Below are positions 11,089-21,363 of a stretch of 64,000 bases of DNA, piece by piece; position 1 is the stretch's first letter, and every line of letters begins with the position of its first letter. The stretch is from positions 16,311,374 through 16,375,373 of the forward strand of contig OZ024827.1 in the NCBI GenBank assembly GCA_964016985.1. The letters run 5' to 3'. The notes beneath the pieces were generated by a model that searched no databases, was not told where the DNA came from, and was given only the letters and a program-made list of their open reading frames with translations. The position numbers and the translations under genes are program-made. This DNA comes from Anodontia alba. Taxonomy: Eukaryota > Mollusca > Bivalvia > Lucinida > Lucinidae.

Positions 11089-11302
11089 TTAACCCTAGTT
11101 CTGCTGAACCTGGATATGCCCTGCCTTTGCAAACAGTGTAGATCCAGATCAGTTGGCTTCTGAAGAAGCCAACTGATCTGGATCAGCACAGTTTGTCTTT
11201 TAGTATGTGAATTTGTATCAACAACCTGGATAAAATTATTTGATTGGCTGAAAATTAGAAGTGGATGTGGCATCTTAATTTATCCAGTATGGCAAGGGTT
11301 AA
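11089..11302 (+). repeat. HpA4 hairpin element
   Basis: TTAACCCTAGTTCTGCTGAA to GGCAAGGGTTAA with intact hairpin GATCAGTTGGCTTCTGAAG. It lies about 240 bp upstream of the TATA box. Confidence 0.9.
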
Positions 11303-11344
11303 TGTTGTGTTAAAATAGCATTAGGTAATAAGAAGGATTATTGG

Positions 11345-11490
11345 GATTTTTTTTTTTCTTCACTAAAACATGTTGTTGGTACTCATTAGAAGTGCCTCGG
11401 TGAGGCACTTATAATGAGTACCCACAACGGACGTTTTTATGGAGAAATAAGAACCATTTTCTGGAGACATCTTATCTGGTGCTTATGCAG
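11345..11490. repeat. HpB4 hairpin element beside the promoter
   Basis: Hairpin GTTGTTGGTACTCATTAGAA with GTGCCTCGGTGAGGCAC loop; right end ATCTTATCTGGTGCTTATG ends about 50 bp before the TATA box. Confidence 0.8.
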
Positions 11491-11540
11491 TGTTTTGCCT
11501 GAGTGTTCAGTGAAGTTCAGCTACATCTGCCATCATCAGT

Positions 11541-11580
11541 TATATAAATAGACCTAGCTTCTACAAACAGTCTATAAAAC
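11541..11580 (+). promoter_or_regulatory. Probable TATA-box core promoter of the PEAMT gene
   Basis: TATATAAATA lies 114 bp upstream of the ATG, with a second A/T-rich box (TCTATAAAAC) at 11571-11580. A start near 11570 would give a 5' UTR of about 85 nt without an intron. The ATG context ACCATCATGG is favourable. Hairpin element HpB4 ends about 50 bp upstream of the TATA box, so little unique upstream sequence remains. The start site itself is inferred. Confidence 0.5.
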
Positions 11581-11654
11581 AGCTGATCTCAGTTGTTTCA
11601 GGTTCAGATATTGTTATGGGCTTATAGTGGGTTGGCTTTCTCTAGAGTACCATC

Positions 11655-11676
11655 ATGGCTGATGTCTTAGTAGCAG
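11655..11676 (+). CDS. PEAMT: PEAMT exon 1 (start codon)
   Basis: This short coding exon reads M-A-D-V-L-V-A plus the first base of codon 8, followed by the donor CAG/GTGAGT. The phase-1 break joins exon 2 exactly to make Gly8, giving ...VAGTREVMTEFW. The start was chosen because the ATG has a good context, sits behind a TATA-like box, and joins in frame with a consensus donor. It is too short for similarity evidence, so a different first exon remains possible. Intron 1 (11677-28336) is 16.7 kb. Confidence 0.7.
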
Positions 11677-11737
11677 GTGAGTGCCTGGGACATTTTGATG
11701 ATTAACTTTGACACTCTTTTGGCTAATTCAGCAGGCG

Positions 11738-11902
11738 ATGCTGATGATATTTTTCTTATTTTTCTCAGAAAATAGACTGACATTTCATGCAAGTCCATGG
11801 GAGACAATTTGCATGTAATGCCAAAATCTGTTTCCTGGGAAAATCAGAAAAATGTTGCAAATTTTCATCTGAAGAAATTTTTACCCAGCAGGCTTAGCTC
11901 TA
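11738..11902 (-). repeat. HpD1 hairpin element in intron 1
   Basis: Degenerate copy with TTTTTCTTATTTTTCTC and ACATTTCATGCAAG arms, about 60 bp after exon 1. Right end TTTACCCAGCAGGCTTAG. Confidence 0.75.
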
Positions 11903-12110
11903 AAACTATACTGGCATAACCTAATAATTTTGAGTGCAGGAAGGTGATTCTTTATTCCACAATCTTTTTGACTGGTCTGTTTCCAATATAGGAGGGTGTC
12001 TGGTTAGTTTTTATCACTTCTACATAATATAGAAATTCCTGTTGTTCATTCAAATGGTGTAGACCCTAATCAGATGCCACTTTCCTGATTAAAATGTGTT
12101 AATCTTAGCT

Positions 12111-12297
12111 GTAATGAGCCTTTTTTTTTTTCTTATTTCTCCATAAAATGTATGTTTTAGGTACTCATAAGGAGTATATCAATGAGATACTTCTCTTGAG
12201 TACTCACAACATACTGGTTTTCATGGAGAAATAAGAAAAAATCATATTACTTTTTTTATAAAAAAAAAAAATGCCTTATCTGGAGGACTGTACATAG
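12111..12297. repeat. HpB5 hairpin element
   Basis: Diverged palindrome: GTTTTAGGTACTCATAAGGA / CTCTTGAGTACTCACAAC with both TTATTTCTCCATAAAA arms. Confidence 0.75.
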
Positions 12298-12310
12298 CAG
12301 ACACATACCC

Positions 12311-12535
12311 CATTGCAGACAGAATGGACTTGGACTTCACACTATGTATTGGAAGAATTCAATTTCAATTTTAGGTATGTCAGGTTATGTGATTTAAATA
12401 CTGCAAGAGAAAAATTGTTAAACTATTTGCAAACAGTGAAGACCCTGGTCAGATGCTGCGTTCTGTGGCGTTTGATCTGGGTCTGCACTGTTTGCCAGTT
12501 ATCGTTTTAAGGGTCTCCAGACTACAATGGGTTAA
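12311..12535 (+). repeat. HpG3 hairpin element
   Basis: Left GCAGACAGAATGGACTTGG to right GTCTCCAGACTACAATGGG-TTAA. Core CAAACAGTGAAGACC, CAGATGCTGCGTTCTGTGGCG. Confidence 0.8.
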
Positions 12536-12711
12536 CAACAAAATTAAGTCAGTAAGAAAAGTGATAATTTTCTTATACCTGAGAAAATTGAGCTTGACAG
12601 TTCATGTGCATGATCTCAGAAATATGTAATAAATAAAACACTGACTGTTATAACAATAAACAAGGTCATCTGCATTTCAGCCTAATTTATAACTGACTAG
12701 AGCACATAATG

Positions 12712-12919
12712 TTAACCCTTAAAGTACCAGTCACAGATGCAGCAGACAACAATTTTTATTGTATTATTTTATTTTTCAGAGCAAATGAATCTTGATATTT
12801 CATAGCAGATGATTCACATGAAATGTCATGACTTGTTTTCTCTGAAAAATTAAAAAAAAGAAATGATTAAAATGTTGTCTGCCACCAAATATTTTGGTTC
12901 ATGGCACTTTAAAGGTTAA
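12712..12919. repeat. HpE1 hairpin element (type copy)
   Basis: TTAACCCTTAAAGTACCA to GGCACTTTAAAGGTTAA, TTAA at both ends. Arms TTTTTCAGAGCAAATG and TGACATTTCATG-like sequence; related in layout to HpD. Confidence 0.75.
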
Positions 12920-13059
12920 AGCTGGATTTTAAAACTGGGTTTACTGAACAGTATTTAAAGCTGACATAATTCACCGCGTCCAACCGTAACGCCGGATAAC
13001 CGGTCGTAACGCCGGATTTTCGGTCAAATAACGCCGGATTACGGTATTTTTCGTAGGAT

Positions 13060-13076
13060 TCGCCGCCATTTTAAGA
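13060..13076. promoter_or_regulatory. YY1-like motif in the inverted end
   Basis: GCCGCCATTTTAAG matches the known YY1 core CCGCCATNTT; the mirror copy is at about 24025. Function is inferred only. Confidence 0.3.
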
Positions 13077-14236
13077 ACCGCGTTTGACGGTGGGTAGACA
13101 AAAACATTTATCTAAAATATTAGGATAGTTTATCGAACATGAAAAGTAACCTATCCGGATCTACATATATTCTTCTAACTGCCAAATCTTCAATTGATAC
13201 ATATACTTTGCCGAAATTGTCAAACACTCAAAGAGAAAATAGTTGTGCAGGTTCGGCCATAGATACAAAAGCATTCTTACCGGAGGAGTTCGTACTTTTT
13301 TTCATTTTCTTAAATTTCCTGACCAACTGGTGGATGAAAATGCATTTAAAATTGACCTTGTATCATAAACTGACCATTGCTAAGATTTTTTTACCAACGA
13401 AACAAAGACTGAGGCACAATCGGCAAAAATTAAGGTAACGCCGGATAAAACGGTATCTTCTTGATCTGCAATTGGCCAGTATTCTCGCAGAGACAAACAC
13501 ACTTCTGATGGTAAAACTTTAGCTACACAGTCCAATACCAATTAATCAACACTATAAGTTGTCTTAGTTTTGGTATATGAAGTATCTGAATGTATTAATC
13601 ACATACAAGATCAAGCACCTCAATATACTTCAAAAAACATTTAGATTTACGTACTTTCCTCTATAGCTTTTATCCAGTATTCTCGCACACAAACACACTT
13701 GAGAGCATCTATTCAAACAGCTGTAACAAATAGAGTGTGCAAAGAAGAGTTGAAAGTAATCGTTAAAATCGAATAACTTGTTCAAGTACTTTTCAGACTC
13801 CCTCTTGATTCCTTTAGAAAATGGGGTAATGATATCGTTACCTAATTTTTTTTTATTATCCCGCCCTGAATTTGATTCTATTACATTTTCCCTTTCATTT
13901 TAAGAAGCCTCACTTAGATATGGTTATGATTGTATGGAAAGGCATGAATAAGGCATGAGGTTTCGAAGCACTATTGCAGAGTTTTTGTATCGGCGATGTG
14001 CACGCAGAACGTGTGTTTGTTTATGGATGACAGGTTTTGCTGGTGACAAATAATGTACAAAAGTAAGTTCTAGTAGACAAGGGAGGTAATCTAAAATCTC
14101 AACAAAAATTTATTTGTCAAAATCTTTGCAGCACATTTTTGACAAAACTACTACTTAATAGGACTTAAAAAGTATTTGCAGGAGGATGATTCATAGCATG
14201 GCAATGCACATAAAAACCTCGTTTTCGAAAGATGTA

Positions 14237-14462
14237 TGGTGGACACCCGTGGCCTTGTGGATAAGAGAGCTGACTCTTAATCCATTAGTTTTTTCACCGC
14301 TGTGGCTCGAGCCTCGCTCGGGTCACATGTGGGAAAGCCAAGTTCTGCTTACGGATGGTCAGGTGGTTTTTCCTCAGGTTCTTTGGTTTTTGCCCACCTT
14401 TGATGAACGATCGTCGCGATATAAGTGAAATATTCTTGAAAGGGCCGTAAAACCCAAATTAA
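14237..14462 (+). mobile_element. SINE R1 inserted in the left inverted end
   Basis: Head GACACCCGTGGCCTTGTGG, centre GTCACATGTGGGAAAGCC, conserved tail GATATAAGTGAAATATTC and GGGCCGTAAAACCC. Duplications AAAGATGTA / AAAGACATA (14228-14236, 14463-14471). The right arm lacks the insertion. Resembles mollusc SINEs with a conserved central domain. Confidence 0.8.
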
Positions 14463-14549
14463 AAAGACATAGTAAGGAGAGTAGATCAATTGCTTACGCT
14501 TAGCACTCAGGGTAAAATTTTCAACAGATGGCATTGAAATATATATATG

Positions 14550-14712
14550 TTCCGCGCAAAGTAAGAATCGGTACAATTCCGGAATTGTCTTGCGCAAAGT
14601 AAGAATTCTCACTTTGTCGGCCGTAGTAGGAATTCTTACTTTGCTCAAGACGATTTCGGAATTACTCCTGCGCAAAATAGGAATCGGGACAAAGTGAGAA
14701 TATCTACCATTG
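14550..14712. repeat. Repeated GCGCAAAGTAAGAAT sequence, left member
   Basis: Words GCGCAAAGTAAGAAT and CAATTCCGGAATTG recur here and, inverted, at 21110-21295. The two blocks lie symmetrically inside the 11.2 kb element. Confidence 0.65.
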
Positions 14713-15205
14713 TGACATGTACTTGTAATTAGTTTTTCGTATAGCAGTAAATCATACTTTTGTAAACCTCTTTCGCATTTGAAAATACAATAAAAGGATT
14801 AGATTAGATGCTTCCTTTGGACATATATTCATTCTCCTGCATTTTTGTTTTGTTAAAAACGACTGAGATAGAGTTGCCGACCTGTCTACAATTGTGAAAT
14901 GGAAGACAAATCAGTGTCATCTGTCGTTTTCAACCATGTTTTCCAATCAGGGTGTTTGGACATCTTCGTAGCTTACTTTTCCGCTTAGTGCCATTAGAAG
15001 GTTATGGCCCAGTTTATGATTGTGGCTCTTCCTGTGCATCATCTTTGTGTGATTACCAATCAAAACGTATGTACGCATTCAATATCATGTAGTCAGCATA
15101 ACATTAACAGGCCTATGCAAAATATTATGTCTGCTCAAAGCGTAATTACATGTAACCTTTAGAACTGCCTCATTGTCAAAGCGTTTCTAAGATTATCCCA
15201 AATTT
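14713..15205. other. Unassigned DNA inside the 11.2 kb element
   Basis: No repeat, exon or strong palindrome recognised. Confidence 0.4.
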
Positions 15206-15290
15206 ATAACAAACATAGATTGCGGGTACTCAAGGAGGCGGTTTATTACGAGTGCCCACAAACTATGTTTTAGAGGAGAAAATAAATAAA
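15206..15290. repeat. HpB6-like hairpin core
   Basis: AACATAGATTGCGGGTACTC / GAGTGCCCACAAACTATGTTT with a GGAGGCGG spacer. The core is of the HpC type, but no HpC or HpB ends are present. Confidence 0.6.
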
Positions 15291-16920
15291 ACAAGAGGCC
15301 CACGGGCCACGGCTCGCTCACCTGAGTGACATTGCTACTGCAGATATGCAGATGTTATGCAACATTTTTCCAATCCTATTATCTCAAGTAATGAAATAAT
15401 CATCATTTGAGTAATTCTTAGTAATGAAGAAGAATATATGGACCTGACAGTCAATGGTCCGTGATCATTTGAATAAACTATCGATTACATTTCAACAGTA
15501 GGATCAATGTGATGGTGGAAATTCGCTAAGTGGTTTCCGAAGAATCATGATTTTATACATGTAAACAGCACAGTGGCAGGGAAATATAATAAACACAAAC
15601 AAGATGACGGCCATCTTAGATTTCCAATCTCAGAACGATTTTAGCTACTGTTGATCTACAAGTCACTTCGATACTTCCAATATAAAAGAATATGGCCCAT
15701 ACAAATGCATGGGGAAGCAAATTTCACTTTGGAGGTAAAAACGTCAAACGGCAACATAGAACCATCATTTTAGCAATTTTGGTAGATCTCCTGTTCCCAT
15801 AATTTTGATCAAAGATTAGGGCCCAGGGCTTATTTGGTTCTGGAGAAGGAAGATTTTTAAAGGTTATTACCATATATGGGCATGGCAGCCATTTTGATCA
15901 ATGGACCATGCCCATTTTAGCAATCTTTCATTCTCCTGCCCAAGGATTGGAGCAACACTGGCCCAGAGGCTTCACAGAAGTCATTTGAAATTATCAACAT
16001 TTTTCCACACAAACGTATGGGGCCCATACAAATGCATACAGAAGCAAACTTGACCTCGCTGTAAAAAGGTCAAATGTCAATGTATGACCATTATTTTAGC
16101 AATTTTGATAGACCGCCCGTCCCCATTGATTTATGCAAAGATTCAGCTACAAGACATCCTCGGTTCAGCAGAAGATGATTTTTAAAGGTTTTTACCATAT
16201 ATGGGCATGGCGGCCATCTTGGTCAATGGACGGCAACCATTCTTGCAATTTTGCAATATTTCATTTCCCTGCCCCAGGGAGGCTCCAATGAAATTTGAGC
16301 AACATTGGCCCAGAGGCTCCAGTGGAGAAGTCATTTGAAATTCTCAACATTTTTTCCCATACAAATGCATAAGGAAGCAAACTTGACCTTACCGTAAAAA
16401 GGTCAAATGTCAATGTACGACCATTATTTAGCAACTTTGGTAGACCTCCTGTTCCCAATGATATATGCAAAGATTCAGCCACAAGGCATCCTCGGTTTTG
16501 GAGAAGAAGATTTTTAAATGTTTTTTCCCATACAAATGCATAGGGGAGCAAACGACCTTGTCGTAAAAAGGTCTAATGTCAATGTACGACCATTATTTTA
16601 GCAATTTTGATAGACCCCATGTCCCTGATGATTTATGCAAAGATTCAACTCCAAGGCATTCTTGGTTCTGGAGAAGAAGATTTTTAAAGGTTTTTACCAT
16701 ATATGGGCATGGCGGCCATCTTGGTCAACGGACCGTAACCATTTTAGCAATCTTTCGTTCTACCAATCTAAGGAGGTCCATATGAAATTTGAGCAAAATT
16801 GGCTCAGAGGCTTCAGAGGAGAAGTCGTTTGAAAATGTTAACGCACGGACGGACGGACGGACGACAGATGAAAAGTGATCACTATAACTCATCTTGATCA
16901 AAGCTTAGGTGAGCTAAAAA
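15291..16920. mobile_element. 1.6 kb tandem-unit element
   Basis: Ends carry inverted GCTCACCTGAG and TTAGGTGAGC. Inside are units of about 330 bp: ACAAATGCAT recurs at 15701, 16028, 16361 and 16532, and CATATATGGGCATGGCGGCC at about 15871, 16196 and 16698. A GACG tetramer run is at 16844-16864. Type common in bivalves (recollection); mechanism unknown. Confidence 0.7.
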
Positions 16921-17254
16921 TGTTTACCCCTGTAAACCCATTTTTTCTCTACATGACGTTGGGTTTGCCGGGGTCTTCAATGAATGGACTTGTTAACGTA
17001 ATGGTTAAACAAAGAAAGAAAGAAGGAAAGAAGGAAAGAAAATTAACAGAAAGGAAGACGGAAGGAAGACAGGAAGGATATACCGCAAGTAGAAATTGGA
17101 TTCTACCAGTACATAGTGTGGGGAAGTTTATTCAGTCTAAAATGCGTTAAATTTCTTTATTTTTTATCGTCGTCCTTTCAAGGAGATAAGATTCATATTA
17201 TCCAACGCACAATGCTTAGTCATATTATCCAACGCAAGATGCGAAACTTTAAAC
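16921..17254. other. Unassigned DNA with GAAA/GAAG repeats
   Basis: Purine-rich simple repeats at about 17010-17080; otherwise nothing recognised. Confidence 0.4.
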
Positions 17255-17493
17255 GTTAAATTGCAATAGACGACACTTTTTTGTAATTTTCAGAGAAAAT
17301 AAGACATTGCTTTGCTTTTTGGTTTTTTTCTTCAAAGAACATTTGTCAAAGAAAACAAAAACATAACATTTCATGTGAAACATCTATCTTGCAGCTGAAT
17401 TACATGAAATGACAAGTTCTTTTTTTTTTTTTTTTTTTTTTTTCACTGAAAACTAACGATATCAAATTTAGAATGTTTTGCGCTTTAATGGTT
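17255..17493. repeat. HpE5 hairpin element, degenerate
   Basis: GTTAAATTGCAATAGACGAC to GCTTTAATGGTTAACG with TTTCAGAGAAAATAAG and ACATTTCATGTG / CATGAAATGAC arms; a T run lies at about 17420-17443. Confidence 0.6.
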
Positions 17494-17517
17494 AACGTTA
17501 TTCTAAATTTCAAGTCT

Positions 17518-17705
17518 TTTGACGCTTAGCATGCTGAGTAAAATTTCAGCAGACGACATTTTGAAATTGCAGCAGACGACAGTTTGAAATTAACTTTCTT
17601 ATCTTGCTAAAAATTTGGGTTTGACATGCAAATTATCTCCTAGTCAACTGGCGGGAAATGTCAAAACCTATTTTGAAAAATAAATAAATAAATAAATAAA
17701 ATAAA
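17518..17705 (+). repeat. HpD3, degenerate
   Basis: Left end GACGCTTAGCATGCTGAG, CAGCAGACGAC duplicated, then the TGACATGCAAATTATCTCC arm. It runs into an (AATA)n tract; the right end is missing. Confidence 0.6.
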
Positions 17706-17801
17706 AAATAAATAAACAATAAAGACAAATTTGAATGAATTGTCCTTTTCTGGAAAACAATAAGAATGTTTTAAATGTTGGCTACTGATTTTTTTAACAC
17801 G

Positions 17802-17951
17802 CATATTTCTTATTTCTCTACGAATCCATATGTTGTGGCTATTCATTAGAAATGTCTCATTGAGGCGCTTCTAATGAGAAGCCACAATATATGTTTCAAT
17901 GGAGATATAGGAAAACTATCATATGGATACCCCACTTATCTGCAGCTGTGA
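17802..17951. repeat. HpB7 hairpin element
   Basis: ATATGTTGTGGCTATTCATT arms, GTCTCATTGAGGCGC loop, right end CACTTATCTGCAGCTGTG. Confidence 0.8.
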
Positions 17952-17995
17952 CTTTACAGAATATCATTTGTGGGGTTTAGTTTTTTTCATCATTC

Positions 17996-18123
17996 CATCA
18001 TTATTATTATTTTTATTATTATTATTTTTGTAGTTTATTAATATTTCAAAGAAATAAAAACAGAAATCAGACAAATTTCAGATTTGCACAAATAACATTT
18101 ATTCCTTTCGTTCGTGGGGGTTC

Positions 18124-18168
<45 letters not shown>

Positions 18169-18235
18169 TTGTAGTTTATTAATATTTTAAAGAAATAAAG
18201 ATAGACATCAGACAAATTTCAGGTTTGAACAACTG
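17996..18235. repeat. (TTA)n microsatellite within a 141 bp tandem duplication
   Basis: TTTGTAGTTTATTAATATTT followed by similar sequence occurs at 18027 and 18168, each preceded by a TTA tract. Confidence 0.8.
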
Positions 18236-18720
18236 AATAAACAGAGCCTCCCTTTCTCCATGGATAAAAGTCATGTACGGGTCTATGCCTTTTATTACAG
18301 ACAATCGTTTAATTATTTGATTTAACATCTTTGTTGTACATGTATTTTAGCAACTTTCGCAGACAAAATAAATATAGCCGTCAGTCACTTATTTTCTTAT
18401 TGGTTGACGTAACCTGAGTTAATCCCCACCTGACATGAAAATGCGACAATAATCAACGCCATGCCCTGCATTTAATTCGTTTATTGGCCCACCTGTCATG
18501 AGCGGAATAATTAACATAAAATACTGAATTCGAAACATTTTTTTCCTTCTTACGGACTTTCAGTTTGAATAAAGTTTGATATCTGCACTTTAGTATAAAA
18601 ACAAGGTTTGAATTTTTATGCGCTTCATTCACTTAGATTTGTCACAATTTTATTTCTGGAAAAAAAAACTTTGGGCACTTTTCACAATTGTTTCAACTAA
18701 AACATTTTATATTGGTTAGG
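18236..18720. other. Unassigned DNA inside the 11.2 kb element
   Basis: A/T-rich; no element recognised. Confidence 0.4.
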
Positions 18721-18729
18721 TACAAGCTG

Positions 18730-20715
18730 ACATTTTTGCAAACCTACTGTGAAGACCCTGATCAGACGCCGCTAACTGCTGAGTCCGTTCTGAGTCTACA
18801 TTGTTTGCCTACGTCCAAAACTTGGACTCTTTGCTGATATTGATTTGGTATAAATCGAAACTTCTACAAGCAAACTGTGGAGACGCTGATCAGACGTCGC
18901 TAACTAACTCTGGGTCAACATTGTTTGCCTACGTTCATTAGACTCTAGCTTACATTGGTTAGGAACAAGATAAAATTTCTGCAAGCAAACTGTGGAGACC
19001 AGGATCAGACGCCGCTAACTGCGGCGTCTGCTCTGGGTCTACATTGCTTGTCTACGTCCAAAAATTGGACTCAAGGCTTATATTTGTTATAAAAAAGTTG
19101 ACATTTCTGCAAGCAAACTGTGGAGACCCTGATCAGACGCCGCTGTCTGTGGCGTCCGCTCTGTGTCTATATTGTTTGCCTGCGCCCAAATATTGGACTG
19201 TAAGCAACAAGTTGACATTTCAGCAAGCAAACTATGGAGACCCTGATCAGACGCCGCTAACTGCTGAGTCCGTTCTGAGTCTACATTGTTTGCCTACGTC
19301 CAAAACTTGGACTCTGTGCTGATATTGATTTGGTATCAATCGAAACTTCTACAAGCAAACTGTGGAGACGCTGATCAGACGTCGCTAACTAACTCTGGGT
19401 CAACATTGTTTGCCTACGTTCATTAGACTCTACCTTATATTGGTTAGGAACAAGACAAAATTTCTGCAAGCAAACTGTGGAGACCCGGATCAGACGCCGC
19501 TAACTGAGGCGTCTGCTCTGGGTCTACATTGTTTGTCTACCTCCAAAAATTGGACTCAAGGCTTATATTTGTTAGGAAAAAGTTGACATTTCTGCAAACA
19601 GACTGTGAAGACCCTGATAAGACGCCGCTTACTGCGGCGTCCGCTCTGGGTGTACATTGTTTGCCTACGTCCGAACATTTGACTCTTTGGCCGGCCTCGG
19701 TGGCTCAGTTGGATGCGCGTCCGACCGAAGGTCAGGAGGTTGCGGGTTCGACACCCCGCCGGGTCGGCATCATTGTTTCGTGGAGATTGCTAATGAAACA
19801 CTTTCTACGGTCTCCCTTCCGCTGATTTAAGAAGGACAGTTGTCAGTTTCTGGCGAACGAATGTGCACAATACTGGTTAACCGCTTAACCCTTATCACAA
19901 ACAATCAAACATATGACTCTTGGCTTATATTGGTAACATTCAATATGACATTTCTGCAAGCAAACTGTGGAGACCCTGATCAGACGCCACTGCCTGTGGC
20001 GTCCGCTCTGTGTCTATATTGTTTGCCTGCGCCCAAATATTGGACTGTAAGCAACAAGTTGACATTTCAGCAAGCAAACTATGGAGACCCTGATCAGACG
20101 CCTCTAACTGCTGCGTCCGCTCTGGAACTACACTATCTGCATAAGTAGTATAGGGTGGCACTATGTACCCATAGTGCCACCTTATGCTACTTGCATACGT
20201 CGAAAATTTGGACTCTAGGCTTATATTGGTTAGGTGCAAATTGATATTTCTGCAAGCAAACTGTTGAGTCCCTGATCAGACATCGCTAACTGTGGCGTCC
20301 GCTTTGGGTCTATAATATTTGCTTACGGCCAAAATTGGACTCTGGGCTTATATTTCTGCAAGCAAACTGCATGTGGACCCTGATCAGACGCCGCTAATTG
20401 TGGCATCCGCTCTGGGTCTACATTATTACATCCAAGAAATGAACTCTGGGCTTATATTGGTAAGGTACAAGTTGATATTTCTGCAAGAAAACTGTGGAGA
20501 CCCTGATCAGACGTTGCTAACCGTGGCGCCCCCTCTGGGTCTACATAATTTGCCTACGGCCAAAAGTTGGACTCTAGGCTTATATTGGTTCGGTACAAGT
20601 TGATATTTCTGCAAGCAAATTATGGAGATCCTGATCAGACGCCGCTGTGTGGCGTCCGTTCTGGGTTTACATTGTTTGCCAACGTCCAGAAATTGGATTC
20701 TAGACTTATATTGGT
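18730..20715. repeat. Tandem array of about 15 hairpin units with higher-order period
   Basis: Unit markers (CTGATCAG or variant) lie at 18758, 18886, 19000, 19129, 19243, 19371, 19486 and 19614, so spacing alternates 128 and 114 bp, and 18758/19243 repeat at 485 bp. More units follow at 19976-20631. Each unit contains GATCAGACGCCGC with its complement and CTACATTGTTTGCC, i.e. the hairpin core found singly in HpG and HpH. A SINE (S2) interrupts it. Confidence 0.85.
19690..19912 (+). mobile_element. SINE S2 inserted in the tandem array
   Basis: Good tRNA-like head (GGCTCAGTTGGATGCGC; GGTTCGACACC). The 3' half is shortened, jumping from GGTTAACCGCTTA to ACAAACAATCAAA. Flanks TGACTCTT on both sides match array sequence. 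Confidence 0.85.
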
Positions 20716-21109
20716 TAGGTAAATAGATAATTATTAATCCATGTAGTTAATTAATTGATTAGCCGTAACATGGTTGATTTGTTTTTCTCGCGTCCTTGTT
20801 CTTACCGAATTCTTAAATGGCATAGGTCAACAATTAAAGCAAATAAAGCATTAATCGTGTCCTCTGAAGTATGCTGATCACTGAGTTCTATCTATCTATC
20901 TATCTATCTACGCAGCTAAGAAAGAAAAAATGAAAAAAAAAATACATTCGTCATGACGGTACATTCTGTTTCTAGAATTATGGGTGTTGCCTGTGAGGAA
21001 GAATTCTGAAATTGTAGGGGCGTTGTTATTTGGTAGAAGGATGCGTGTCCTGTTTTTATCAATTGAAGCTAGTTCTCGTTCAATCTTTCCCTTGAACAAA
21101 ACTATTAGT
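20716..21109. other. Unassigned DNA with (TCTA)n
   Basis: A TCTA microsatellite lies at 20888-20911. Nothing else recognised. Confidence 0.5.
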
Positions 21110-21292
21110 TTAACATATTCTCACTTTGTCCAAACTATTCCCACTTTGCGCAGGCACATTTACCTTATCGATCACAATATCTCCTGCGCAATTCTAGAAT
21201 TGTCCGGTACAATTCCGTAATTGGCGGACAAAGGAAGAATTCTTACTTTGCGCAAGACAATTCCGGAATTGTACCGATTCTTACTTTGCGCC

Positions 21293-21296
<4 letters not shown>
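21110..21296. repeat. Repeated GCGCAAAGTAAGAAT sequence, right member
   Basis: Inverted partner of 14550-14712: CAATTCCGGAATTG, CTTACTTTGCGC and TTCTCACTTTGTCC. Confidence 0.65.

Positions 21297-21361
<65 letters not shown>
21297..21361. repeat. (TA)n microsatellite
   Basis: About 32 TA repeats without interruption. The left-arm counterpart is only ATATATAT near 14540. Confidence 0.95.

Positions 21362-21362
<1 letters not shown>

Positions 21363-21363
<1 letters not shown>

Larger units (their letters stand above)
12972..14546 (+). repeat. Left inverted end of the 11.2 kb element
   Basis: Matches the complement of 22415-24142. It lacks about 390 bp present in the right arm (junction near 13960, GGCATGAATAAGGCATGAGG) and carries SINE R1 at 14237-14462. 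An ATG frame at 13139 (100 codons) is partly conserved in the other arm, but arms are copies of each other so this is not independent support for coding. Confidence 0.85.

Noticed and set aside
19044..20603. Several open frames of 92-102 codons with recurring D-P-D-Q-T-P-L phrases, suggesting a repeat protein.
   Set aside because: The phrase is the translation of the GACCCTGATCAGACGCC hairpin core; it recurs wherever the core occurs in that frame and on both strands.
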